A stretch of 5,956 nucleotides of DNA from Burkholderiales bacterium RIFCSPHIGHO2_12_FULL_61_11 (GCA_001770785.1 MERZ01000349.1:14850-20805), one strand, 5' to 3'. Shown: positions 1 through 5,780, numbered from the stretch's first letter. The notes: generated by a model from the sequence alone, not told the origin. Numbers and translations: made by a program.

Positions 1-80
1 TGCAACACTTTGGGCAGCGTGCTTTTCATCCGCGTGCCTTTGCCCGCGGCCATGATGACGACATCAATGGGGGTTGCCAT
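1..80 (-). CDS. glmU: GlmU, bifunctional UDP-GlcNAc pyrophosphorylase / GlcN-1-P acetyltransferase (N-terminal fragment)
   Basis: Only the first 26 codons are present; the gene runs off the left edge. Read from the ATG at 80-78, the protein begins MATPIDVVIMAAGKGTRMKS and continues TLPKVL. This is the nucleotide-binding signature of the uridyltransferase domain (AAGxGTRMxSxLPKVLH), in which the glycine-rich loop and the Arg and Lys contact UTP. Full-length GlmU is about 450 residues: an N-terminal pyrophosphorylase that makes UDP-GlcNAc and a C-terminal left-handed beta-helix acetyltransferase. It is cytosolic and supplies peptidoglycan and LPS precursors. An AAAGGA ribosome binding site (92-87) lies 6 nt upstream and supports the start. 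Other sugar-nucleotidyltransferases share the GxGTRM loop, but the KSTLPKVL continuation favours GlmU. It is a housekeeping gene, functionally unrelated to the transporter next to it. Confidence 0.85.
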   Translation of the reverse strand, partial: MATPIDVVIMAAGKGTRMKSTLPKVL

Positions 81-482
81 GAAGATTCCTTTTGATTTTT
101 GGGTGGCGAAGCGTCCAGCGCCAGCAGCGCTGACCGGGTTTCAACCGTTGCACCCGGATTATCGGTCTGCTGGGCCTGCCGGCCTTGGCCGGGTCTTGCT
201 GCAAGGCTGCAGCACCAACAAAAACCTCAAGCTCCTGCAGCAATTGGGTCTGCACGAGCTTCAGAACGGGCGGCTGCGCTTGTTGAATCCGTGCCCGCTT
301 TTGTAAGGGCCGTTTTCAAGTCGCCGTGCAGATGTCTTGCCGTGAAAAGCGGTTTCAATCTAACCTGAAAGTGTGGGGCGGGCCCGCAGATGAGCGTCAG
401 GATTAGTGCGCGCTAAAAACCGTGAAATCGGGCCAGTCTGCCTTGTAATGTTCAGTCTTTTGCTCGGAAACATTGTTTCGCT
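81..482. other. Intergenic region upstream of glmU; no convincing gene, several inverted repeats
   Basis: About 400 bp separates the glmU start from the permease stop. No reading frame gives a recognisable protein. A minus-strand frame (stop near 235) reads LKTALTKAGTDSTSAAARSE and an adjacent frame reads QLLQELEVFVGAAALQQDPA. Both are helix-like and lack a good start, so a decayed small gene cannot be excluded. Visible structures: a 7-bp hairpin TGCTGCA/TGCAGCA (197-214), a palindrome CCGGCC-TT-GGCCGG (179-192), an 8-mer direct repeat CTGCAGCA (207-214 and 235-242), an inverted repeat CCGTTTTCA/TGAAAAgCGG (310-318 and 343-352), a perfect palindrome GCGGGCCCGC (378-387), and a near-palindrome TTAGTGCGCGCTAA (403-416). 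I see no strong sigma-70 promoter for glmU and no T-tailed terminator for the permease operon. Confidence 0.5.
197..214 (-). other. Stem-loop upstream of glmU (7-bp stem, 4-nt loop)
   Basis: TGCTGCA and TGCAGCA are exactly complementary around a 4-nt loop. The next repeat downstream on the minus strand (192-179) could form a second short hairpin. If glmU is transcribed from further upstream, both would lie in its leader. A second copy of TGCAGCA at 236-242 could pair with the same partner, giving an alternative fold. There is no T-tract on either side, so this is not an intrinsic terminator. The function is unknown. Confidence 0.35.
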
Positions 483-1313
483 TCAGTGGGACTTCTTCCA
501 AGGTACGATCTCGCGCTCTATCTCATTAAGGATCATCGAGAACAGAAAACCCAGCAACGCAATCACAATCAGACCGACATACATGGTCTCGACCGAAAGA
601 ATTTCCCAGGCATTCCAGATCATGAATCCGAGGCCACTCTTGGCGCCGAACATCTCGGCGATCGAGATTAGAATCAGACCCATGCCAATGCCCAGCTTGA
701 CTCCGCTCATAATATGCGGCACCGCGCCGGGGAACGCAATGGTGCGGAAGACCTGCCAGCGACTGGCGCTAAAATTGCGCCCGACGTCGAGATAAATCTT
801 ATTAATTTCCAGTACGCCAGTGGCCGAATTGATCAGCACTGGATAAAAAACACCAATCGCGACCATAACGATTTTTGAGGCTTCGCCGAGACCGAAAATC
901 AGCAGTATCAAGGGAAAAATGGCACTTTTTGGAATCGGGTAAGTTGTCGCCACCAGTGGATCAACAAGCGCGCGCAAGGGACGATTCAATCCCATCGCGA
1001 TACCCAGCAGCAGTGCAGGCACACCGCCCAGCAAGAAGCCCCAAAACAGGCGCTGCAAACTGGCCCAGGTGTTGGCCCACAAGCTGCCATCGCGGATCAG
1101 CACCATCAGCGTCTCGAATATCGTGGACGGCGCCGGAAAAAACCTGGCATCAAGTACGCCGACACGCACCAATATTTCCCATAACAGCAGCAACACGATC
1201 GGCGAAGCGAGACTAATCAGGCGATCACGATTAGTGACGCTGATGCTGTTGCTTGTACGATTTTGTGGGTTGCTGCGCAATATTTTTGGATGGCTCGGTG
1301 GCAATGCACTCAT
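483..1313 (-). CDS. ABC transporter permease, NitT/TauT (SsuC/TauC-like) family
   Basis: This 276-residue protein is the usual length for SsuC/TauC-type permeases, the inner-membrane channel of importers for nitrate, sulfonates, taurine and related small anions. A polar N-terminus (1-30) is followed by about six hydrophobic segments near residues 32-50, 88-108, 128-142, 146-166, 205-222 and 243-262. Between the fourth and fifth lies the cytoplasmic EAA-type loop (GRNFSASRWQVFRTIAFPGA, 178-197, then VPHIMSG), which docks onto the ATPase. The opening LLLLWEILVR and RFFPAPSTI stretches are typical of the family. The ATG overlaps the upstream ATPase stop as ATGA (1313-1310), which indicates translational coupling. 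An AAAGGAG site (1329-1323) sits 9 nt before it. It presumably acts as a homodimer. The family is firm; the substrate cannot be read from the permease. Confidence 0.95.
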   Translation of the reverse strand: MSALPPSHPKILRSNPQNRTSNSISVTNRDRLISLASPIVLLLLWEILVRVGVLDARFFPAPSTIFETLMVLIRDGSLWANTWASLQRLFWGFLLGGVPALLLGIAMGLNRPLRALVDPLVATTYPIPKSAIFPLILLIFGLGEASKIVMVAIGVFYPVLINSATGVLEINKIYLDVGRNFSASRWQVFRTIAFPGAVPHIMSGVKLGIGMGLILISIAEMFGAKSGLGFMIWNAWEILSVETMYVGLIVIALLGFLFSMILNEIEREIVPWKKSH

Positions 1314-2155
1314 GATTTGACACTCCTTTCGTCCTGTGCACGTGCACGTTGTACCTCGTCACGTAGCTGGCCCCATATGGAATACACCAGCTCACCATAG
1401 GCTGGCTGCGAGCGCAGTTCCAGCACCTCGCGCGGCCGCCCGAATGGCACATCGACGATTTGTTTGGTGCGCCCTGGCTGCGCAGTCATGATCATGATGC
1501 GGTCGCCCAGCGTCACGGCTTCATCCACGCTATGGGTAATGAATAGCACGGTCTTGCGGGTCTCTTCCCAGATGCGTAGCAGTTCTTCCTGCAGCAGTAG
1601 CTTGTTCTGTTCATCGAGTGCAGAGAACGGTTCATCCATCAGCAAGATATCAGGATCATTAGCGAACGCACGCGCGATTGACACCCGCTGCTGCATTCCG
1701 CCCGATAACTGGTGGGGGTAAGCATGGGCAAATTTAGTCAGTCCGGTCCGGTTCAGATAATGTCCGACAACTTCTGCGATTTCTGCCTGCGGCCGTTTGC
1801 GCATGCTCAGGCCGTAGGCAGCATTGTCAAAAACGGTCATCCACGGGAACAGTGAACCGCCCTGGAATACCATCGAATTTCCGGGCCGGCCGGCCGCCGA
1901 CGCGCTCACTTCAATACTGCCCGAAGTCGGGGTGTCAAGGCCGGCGAGAATGCGCAGCAGCGTTGTCTTGCCGCAGCCACTGGGGCCAACGATCATGAAA
2001 AAGCAGCCGCTCGGTATCTCGAGCGAGACGTTATCGAGTGCGGTCACGGTACCGCCGCCGGTCGCAAAACTTTTGGTCAGATTTCGCAGACGAATCTTGG
2101 CCGGCACGTCTTCGGCCAGCACGAGTGCCTCTGGCGCGATTAAGTCAGTTTGCAT
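1310..2155 (-). CDS. ABC transporter ATP-binding protein, NitT/TauT (SsuB/TauB-like) family
   Basis: This 281-residue cytosolic ATPase powers the importer. All nucleotide-binding motifs are intact, numbered from the chosen start: Walker A GPSGCGKTT (57-65), Q-loop glutamine 98 in MVFQGGSLFPW, ABC signature LSGGMQQR (150-157), Walker B ILLMDE (170-175), D-loop SALD (178-181) and switch His208 in THSVDEA. The LFPWMTVFDN stretch after the Q-loop and the short C-terminal tail are characteristic of SsuB/TauB/NrtD proteins. I chose the ATG at 2155 because it follows the binding-protein stop by 7 bp, with AGGGA (2164-2160) just upstream although the spacing is short. An in-frame ATG at 2179 would add MPRPNRDS and overlap the upstream gene, but its nearest GAAGGA lies 14 nt away. 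The 3' end overlaps the permease start by 4 bases. Family call firm; exact start uncertain. Confidence 0.95.
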   Translation of the reverse strand: MQTDLIAPEALVLAEDVPAKIRLRNLTKSFATGGGTVTALDNVSLEIPSGCFFMIVGPSGCGKTTLLRILAGLDTPTSGSIEVSASAAGRPGNSMVFQGGSLFPWMTVFDNAAYGLSMRKRPQAEIAEVVGHYLNRTGLTKFAHAYPHQLSGGMQQRVSIARAFANDPDILLMDEPFSALDEQNKLLLQEELLRIWEETRKTVLFITHSVDEAVTLGDRIMIMTAQPGRTKQIVDVPFGRPREVLELRSQPAYGELVYSIWGQLRDEVQRARAQDERSVKS

Positions 2156-2162
2156 GCTGTCC

Positions 2163-3206
2163 CTATTTGGTCTTGGCATGGTATGGACCGACGTCCTTCA
2201 AGGCCGCTTCGATGAAAGAATTATCGAGCGCCTGATCAACCGTGACACTGCCTTTAACCTGCCCTTCATCCTTGAAAAATTGCAAATCGTTTTTCAGGCT
2301 TGCCTCGTGTACTCTGCCGTCTGGATTAGTGCCATGCGGCGTGATAGTACGAAACACCAAGGGATCCTTGATATTGGTATATTCGGTCAGAATATCGATC
2401 ACCTCATTGGCATTGGGGCCGGCGATTTTCCCATCTTTCAGAGCGTCGTTATAGTCACGGATCGCACGCAGATAAGCCCGCATAAAGCGCTTCGCAGCAT
2501 CCGGACTATTCTTGATGAATGCGCCTGAATACAGCACGACTGCCAGCTGATGATTCGGATAAATCACATCATCGCCCATGATGCGCACCGCGACGCCACT
2601 CTGGAGCGCTTTGGTCGCCGATGGCTCGGTGGTCATGGCGGCATCCACTGCCTTGTTTTGCAGTGCCAGCACATGCTGTGGAAATGCCATGAAAATCCGT
2701 TCCACGTCGCTGGTTTTGAGCCCGGCTTTTTTTAATGCTTCATTCAGCGTCGAGGTCGACCCACTGCCGGGCGCACTACCGGCGATTTTCATGCCCTTCA
2801 AATCCTTGAGCGTCTTGAAACGACCGCTGTCGATCAGATCCTTGCGTACCAGCAGCGGCTGAAAGCCATAACCCGGCGGCGTCGAACCCTTGTCGGCGAC
2901 GATCTTGATTTCAATACCACGCTCTATGGCGTTATACAACCCGGCCGACGCTGAGCCGGCACCTACTTCAAGCTGGCCATTGCCGAGCGGCGCGACCATC
3001 TTGGCACCGGAATTAAACGGGACAAAACTGACATCGAGACCCTCCTGCTTGAAGTAGCCCTTCTTGTCGGCAATAAAAAAGCCCACATCGCTACTGGAAT
3101 TGACCAGTCCGATCCGCACCACGACCGGATCGGCCGCAAACACGGCAGCACTGCTGAACAACAGACATGCGGCGATGCCACCTAGAAGTAATTTCAATTT
3201 ATTCAT
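2163..3206 (-). CDS. Periplasmic substrate-binding protein of a NitT/TauT ABC importer (SsuA/TauA/NMT1-like)
   Basis: This 347-residue protein is the first gene of the minus-strand import operon. The N-terminus MNKLKLLLGGIAACLLFSSA continues AVFA-ADP, a Sec signal peptide with likely cleavage after residue 24. Cys14 lies inside the hydrophobic core in a poor lipobox context, so a lipoprotein is unlikely. The mature part follows the SsuA/TauA/NMT1 pattern: KKGYFKQEGLDVSF (48-61), LGNGQLEVGAGSAS (74-87), LKDLKGMKIAG (133-143) leading into a Gly/Ser-rich ligand loop APGSGSTSTLNEAL (145-158), and VDAAMTTEPSA (187-197). This fold binds small organic anions in the periplasm and delivers them to the permease. 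The ATG at 3206 has AAAGGAG (3221-3215) 8 nt upstream; an in-frame TTG at 3230 lies upstream of that site and is not used. The ligand is not predictable: sulfonate, taurine, pyrimidine precursor or aromatic acid are all possible. Confidence 0.93.
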   Translation of the reverse strand: MNKLKLLLGGIAACLLFSSAAVFAADPVVVRIGLVNSSSDVGFFIADKKGYFKQEGLDVSFVPFNSGAKMVAPLGNGQLEVGAGSASAGLYNAIERGIEIKIVADKGSTPPGYGFQPLLVRKDLIDSGRFKTLKDLKGMKIAGSAPGSGSTSTLNEALKKAGLKTSDVERIFMAFPQHVLALQNKAVDAAMTTEPSATKALQSGVAVRIMGDDVIYPNHQLAVVLYSGAFIKNSPDAAKRFMRAYLRAIRDYNDALKDGKIAGPNANEVIDILTEYTNIKDPLVFRTITPHGTNPDGRVHEASLKNDLQFFKDEGQVKGSVTVDQALDNSFIEAALKDVGPYHAKTK

Positions 3207-3214
3207 TTTCCTGT

Positions 3215-3221
3215 CTCCTTT
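3215..3221 (-). promoter_or_regulatory. Ribosome binding site deciding the binding-protein start
   Basis: AAAGGAG lies 8 nt before the ATG at 3206. It falls inside the extension that a TTG start at 3230 would create, so it places translation initiation at 3206 and gives a clean signal peptide. Confidence 0.8.
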
Positions 3222-3226
3222 GAATT

Positions 3227-3451
3227 TCAATCATTTCTGATAATTTTCAGGCTTGCCTTGGGATGCCCGTCGTAGGGCGTCGGCTGCTTGCGGAACTCGC
3301 CGAAGCCGGCTTTTTTGTTGCCGGATGGCTCGTGCCAATGGGTCTGGTCTTTGTCGTGCGGTATATCGTTCTCGGTAGTGATCGGGAGTGCCTTTGTGTT
3401 CCGATATATGGAACCTCGTTCTTTTAATTGAACCGATAGCGATTTAACCAT
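3227..3451 (-). CDS. Small unrecognised protein or gene remnant, 74 codons
   Basis: This open frame lies upstream of, and co-directional with, the NitT/TauT binding protein; its TGA ends 20 bp before that gene's start codon. The product is hydrophilic, without a signal peptide or membrane segment, and rich in His, Lys, Pro and Asn, with the core ENDIPHDKDQTHWHEPSGNK and then KAGFGEFRKQPTPYD. The central part (about 3240-3400) uses codons such as GAC, CAG, ACC, GGC, TTC and CGC, as a real gene would. The first 12 codons are AT-rich and overlap the putative promoters. Only one start codon is possible (3451), and its ribosome binding site is poor (GAAAG, 3 nt away). I do not recognise a family. 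It may be a small real gene, the 3' end of a gene whose front has been lost, or chance. Confidence 0.35.
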   Translation of the reverse strand: MVKSLSVQLKERGSIYRNTKALPITTENDIPHDKDQTHWHEPSGNKKAGFGEFRKQPTPYDGHPKASLKIIRND

Positions 3452-3456
3452 ATACT
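3428..3456 (+). promoter_or_regulatory. Putative sigma-70 promoter for the plus-strand binding protein/cupin operon
   Basis: TTGAAC (3428-3433, 4/6) and TATACT (3451-3456, 5/6) are separated by exactly 17 bp in a locally AT-rich patch. Transcription would begin near 3463, giving a leader of about 90 nt. The element interleaves with the opposing promoter at 3442-3470, so RNA polymerase could hardly occupy both at once, and one bound regulator could control both operons. Confidence 0.5.
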
Positions 3457-3470
3457 TTCTTCGACGTCAA
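3442..3470 (-). promoter_or_regulatory. Putative sigma-70 promoter for the NitT/TauT operon
   Basis: On the minus strand, TTGACG (3470-3465, 5/6 to consensus) is followed after 17 bp by TTAAAT (3447-3442, 4/6). A TG one base upstream of the -10 gives an extended -10 element. The predicted transcript start is near 3435, leaving a leader of about 230 nt before the binding-protein ATG. The ATG at 3451 of the 74-codon frame would then lie upstream of the transcript. Judged by eye only; no other comparable match lies nearer the gene. Confidence 0.45.
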
Positions 3471-3538
3471 AATAAATTAATGTCTTGTACGGCGAGCCAG
3501 CCCATGTGACCGGTGGCCCCGTCTGCAAGGCCCTACAC

Positions 3539-3544
3539 AAGGAG
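3539..3544 (+). promoter_or_regulatory. Ribosome binding site deciding the Fbp-like protein start
   Basis: AAGGAG is spaced 7 nt from the ATG at 3552. An earlier in-frame ATG at 3513 would put 13 extra residues before the signal peptide and lies upstream of this site, so 3552 is preferred. Confidence 0.8.
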
Positions 3545-3551
3545 ACCTCTC

Positions 3552-4607
3552 ATGCGTGCAACTTGGATTTTTTCATTCGTTCGCTTCGTGCTGGTGGCAG
3601 CGCTGGGCGCCACGGTGCTGCTGGCACTCGCGCAGGCGCCAGCACCGAACCAGGCTGTTTTCCAGTACAAGGGCGCCGATCGCGAAGCGCGCCTGATAGA
3701 GAAGGCAAAGCAGGAAGGCATCGTAACGGTGTACACCTCGCTCGCGCCGACGGAGGCGAAACCGCTGGTTGCGGCCTTCGAAAAAAAGACCGGGATCAAG
3801 GTGAACATGTGGCGTGGCCTGAGCGACGGCGTGGTGCAGCGCGTGTTGTCCGAGGCGCGCGCCAATCTCAACGCGGTCGATGTGATAGAGACCAACGGCC
3901 CTGAAATGGAGGCACTGGCGCGCGAACAGTTGCTGGCCGCCATCCACTCTCCGTACCTGGCTGACGTGCCGTCCGCGCTGCTGCCCAAACACGGGCAGTG
4001 GATTCCCGACCGGATGAACTTCTACGTCGTCGCCTACAACACCAACAAGGTCCGTCGCGAGGACCTGCCCAAGACCTATGAGGGCTTCCTCGACCCCAAG
4101 TGGAAGGGGCGCATCGCCCTTGAGGCAACCGACTCCGAATGGATGGCCGGCGTCGTCAAAACCTGGGGCGAGGGGCGTGGCATGAGCTTCTTCAACAAGC
4201 TCTCAGACATGAAGCCCGACTTGCGCAAGGGCCACGTCTTGCTGGTGAACCTGATCTCGTCGGGCGAGATCGACGCCGGGTTGACGGCTTACCAATCCAA
4301 TGCCTCGTCAGCCAAACGCCGCGGCGCACCGGTTGACTGGGCTCCGGTGGAACCAGTGATCGCGAAGCCGCAGGGCGTCGGTGTCGCGCGGCTTGCACCG
4401 CACCCGAATGCGGCGCTGCTGTTCGCCGATTTCATGCTGTCCCCGCAAGCGCAGGAGTTGCTGGCGGGCATGGGCCGTGGACCGGTCAGCAGCAAGGTCA
4501 AGTCCGAGACCAGTTCGATGAACTACCTGATGTCCGACCCTTCTGTGGTTTTGGACCAGAACGACAAGTGGGAACAACTGTGGAACAAGGCGTTCCTGGG
4601 CAAGTAA
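3552..4607 (+). CDS. Periplasmic solute-binding protein, family 1 (Fbp/AfuA-like ABC importer component)
   Basis: This 351-residue protein is the first gene of the plus-strand operon. The N-terminus MRATWIFSFVRFVLVAALGA then TVLLALA is a signal peptide with likely cleavage after Ala27. The mature sequence has the layout of family 1 proteins of the Fbp type: EARLIEKAKQEGIVTVYTSL (45-64), AFEKKTGIKVNMWR (75-88), VDVIETNG (109-116), MNFYVVAYNTNKV (155-167), LPKTYEGFLDPKWKGRIAL (172-190), then PNAALLFADFMLSPQAQELL (285-304). These proteins bind ferric ions, sugar phosphates or organic anions in the periplasm and feed an FbpBC-type permease/ATPase. No such partner is present in the window, although one could follow beyond the right edge. 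The adjacent Tyr pair that holds iron in classical ferric-binding proteins appears here as Ala246-Tyr247, so iron is not a safe assumption. Two cupin genes follow directly. Confidence 0.92.
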   Translation: MRATWIFSFVRFVLVAALGATVLLALAQAPAPNQAVFQYKGADREARLIEKAKQEGIVTVYTSLAPTEAKPLVAAFEKKTGIKVNMWRGLSDGVVQRVLSEARANLNAVDVIETNGPEMEALAREQLLAAIHSPYLADVPSALLPKHGQWIPDRMNFYVVAYNTNKVRREDLPKTYEGFLDPKWKGRIALEATDSEWMAGVVKTWGEGRGMSFFNKLSDMKPDLRKGHVLLVNLISSGEIDAGLTAYQSNASSAKRRGAPVDWAPVEPVIAKPQGVGVARLAPHPNAALLFADFMLSPQAQELLAGMGRGPVSSKVKSETSSMNYLMSDPSVVLDQNDKWEQLWNKAFLGK

Positions 4608-4630
4608 ACCCTCTAACATGGAAAGAAACT

Positions 4631-5200
4631 ATGACTGAAGCAACGCGAGATACCAAAGCATCGCCCCCCACGGACGAGGCGGTCTGGGAGCGCTGGTCGA
4701 AGAAACGTACGTTCGTGCGCGCCCTCGAGGGCACCTACGGCGAGCTCGTCCACGAATTGTTCAGCCAACCTCGGGTCTACCACTCGAAGGACTGGAAATG
4801 GAAGGGCGGGCCCCAGAACTTCGGCAAGAAAATCATCAACCCGCAGGCGGTCAAGGTTGCGCAGTCGATCGAAGCCCACCTTGATGTGTACGCACCCGGT
4901 GGCTACGGCCAGAAGCACGGCCACATGAACAGCGCCGTGTTCTTCGTGCTTAAGGGCAAGGGACACGATGTGCACGACGGCAAACGCCATGACTGGGAGG
5001 CCGGTGACGCGCTAATTGTCGAGAACGGCTGCGTGCACCAGCATTTCAATGACGACCCGGCCGATGAGTCGATCGTTCTGATCATGAAAGCCAAGCCGCT
5101 GTTCCTGTTCATGCACATGTTGTTCCAGAAGGTGGTGAGCTACCCGCCGAAAGACCCGACGCCGGGCCAGGAAAACTACACGCCGCCAACCCATCTCTAA
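4631..5200 (+). CDS. Cupin-domain protein with degenerate metal site (cupin A)
   Basis: This 189-residue single-domain cupin has no signal peptide and is presumably cytosolic. Motif 1 is GQKHGHMNSAVFFVLKGKG (93-111): His96 and His98 are present, but the position of the usual glutamate ligand is Ala102. Motif 2 is GDALIVENGCVHQHFN (125-140): Gly125, Gly133, His136 and Asn140 fit, but the consensus proline is Glu131. Three histidines remain, so metal binding is possible but not canonical. A Trp/Lys-rich N-terminal segment (19-65) and a hydrophobic C-terminal LFLFMHMLF stretch (157-165) flank the barrel. The start at 4631 has GGAAAG 5 nt upstream and lies 23 bp after the binding-protein stop; an earlier in-frame ATG at 4568 would overlap that gene. 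It is related to the next gene through the shared HQHFN motif. The reaction is unknown: dioxygenase, isomerase, decarboxylase or a non-catalytic partner are all possible. Confidence 0.9.
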   Translation: MTEATRDTKASPPTDEAVWERWSKKRTFVRALEGTYGELVHELFSQPRVYHSKDWKWKGGPQNFGKKIINPQAVKVAQSIEAHLDVYAPGGYGQKHGHMNSAVFFVLKGKGHDVHDGKRHDWEAGDALIVENGCVHQHFNDDPADESIVLIMKAKPLFLFMHMLFQKVVSYPPKDPTPGQENYTPPTHL

Positions 5201-5204
5201 GGAG
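5201..5204 (+). promoter_or_regulatory. Ribosome binding site of cupin B, adjoining the cupin A stop codon
   Basis: The cupin A stop TAA (5198-5200) runs directly into GGAG, together forming TAAGGAG, 8 nt before the cupin B ATG at 5213. This arrangement favours coupled translation and comparable amounts of the two cupins, as expected of interacting products. Confidence 0.75.
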
Positions 5205-5212
5205 TACGCAAC

Positions 5213-5770
5213 ATGAGCAACATCGTCGACAAGATCGAACACGCACGGGCGCATGCCCAAACACAAGAGGCCGACTTCTACACCAAGGCGCTAAAGGTGT
5301 CGCAGCGCTTCCGCGAGGACTACAAGGGCCGGATGAACGTCGTCAAGGCGAACCAGATGCCTTTCGAGCGCTCACCCGACGGGCTGATCAAACACATCAT
5401 CCACGAGGACATGAACACCAAGGAGTGCTGCCTCGACATCTACATGCAGTTCCTGCCGCCCGGCAAGGCCAGCGGCAAGCACCGGCACTTGACCGAGGAG
5501 ATATTCTTCGTTGTCGAAGGCAGTGGCTACGACCTGCACTGGGACGTGCGCTTCGATTGCAAGGACGAAATGGAATTTTTCTGGGACGAAGAGCCCAAGC
5601 GCTTCGAATGGAGCCAGGGCGATTTCGTCTACATTCCGCCGTACTGCGCGCACCAGCACTTCAACGCCGACCCAAAAAATGAGGCGCGCATCGTGGTGGT
5701 CAACAGCCGCATCATCAAGCCGATGGGCTTTGATTGGTTCGAGCAGCTCGAGCATGCCGAAGGCTTCTGA
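5213..5770 (+). CDS. Cupin-domain protein with intact metal site (cupin B)
   Basis: This 185-residue protein has a predicted helical, charged N-terminus (1-45) followed by a single cupin barrel and no signal peptide. Motif 1 GKHRHLTEEIFFVVEG (88-103) provides His90, His92 and Glu96, with Gly103 in the consensus position. Motif 2 GDFVYIPPYCAHQHFN (136-151) provides Pro142, His147 and Asn151; the consensus glycine is Tyr144. This is a complete 3-His/1-Glu ligand set for Fe, Mn or similar. The inter-motif segment is unusually long (about 32 residues) and acidic/aromatic (DCKDEMEFFWDEEPKRFEW). It follows cupin A with a 12-bp gap and a strong ribosome binding site. The two proteins share HQHFN and a similar length, so they are probably old paralogues. 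Known cupins of this size include ring-cleaving dioxygenases, isomerases and decarboxylases; the sequence does not allow a choice. If catalytic, this is the likelier active member of the pair. Confidence 0.9.
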   Translation: MSNIVDKIEHARAHAQTQEADFYTKALKVSQRFREDYKGRMNVVKANQMPFERSPDGLIKHIIHEDMNTKECCLDIYMQFLPPGKASGKHRHLTEEIFFVVEGSGYDLHWDVRFDCKDEMEFFWDEEPKRFEWSQGDFVYIPPYCAHQHFNADPKNEARIVVVNSRIIKPMGFDWFEQLEHAEGF

Positions 5771-5780
5771 TTCTTTGAAC

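Noticed and set aside
158..163. GATAAT on the minus strand as a -10 box for glmU
   Set aside because: No acceptable -35 hexamer at 16-18 bp and no extended -10 TG; a single hexamer match is not enough.
467..479. GAAAC-ATT-GTTTC hairpin just after the permease stop, considered as a terminator
   Set aside because: Stem of 5 mostly A/T pairs with a 3-nt loop and no T-run downstream on the minus strand; too weak to call.
406..795. 129-codon open frame on the plus strand
   Set aside because: Antisense to the permease C-terminus. The permease frame has the EAA loop and membrane segments; this frame has none of a gene's hallmarks.
1824..2528. 234-codon open frame on the plus strand
   Set aside because: It lies antisense across the ATPase and binding-protein genes, whose products carry intact family motifs. 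No protein features are seen in this frame.
3299..3316. Terminator-like GCCG-AAGC-CGGC followed by six T on the plus strand
   Set aside because: The stem is only 4 bp, no plus-strand gene ends upstream of it, and the bases are explained as codons of the 74-codon minus-strand frame.
3207..3551. Tandem repeats, CRISPR, tRNA or insertion-sequence ends in the divergent region
   Set aside because: Searched by eye on both strands; no repeated spacer pattern, cloverleaf, transposase fragment or terminal inverted repeats found.
3533..3988. Long minus-strand open frames opposite the Fbp-like gene
   Set aside because: Typical antisense shadows of a GC-rich gene. The plus-strand frame has a signal peptide, a ribosome binding site and family motifs.
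4618..4638. Six-codon frame (MERNYD) overlapping the cupin A start, considered as a leader peptide
   Set aside because: It has no ribosome binding site of its own, and its first bases form part of the cupin A ribosome binding site; probably chance.
5372..5755. 127-codon minus-strand open frame
   Set aside because: Antisense to cupin B, which has both cupin motifs. No independent support.
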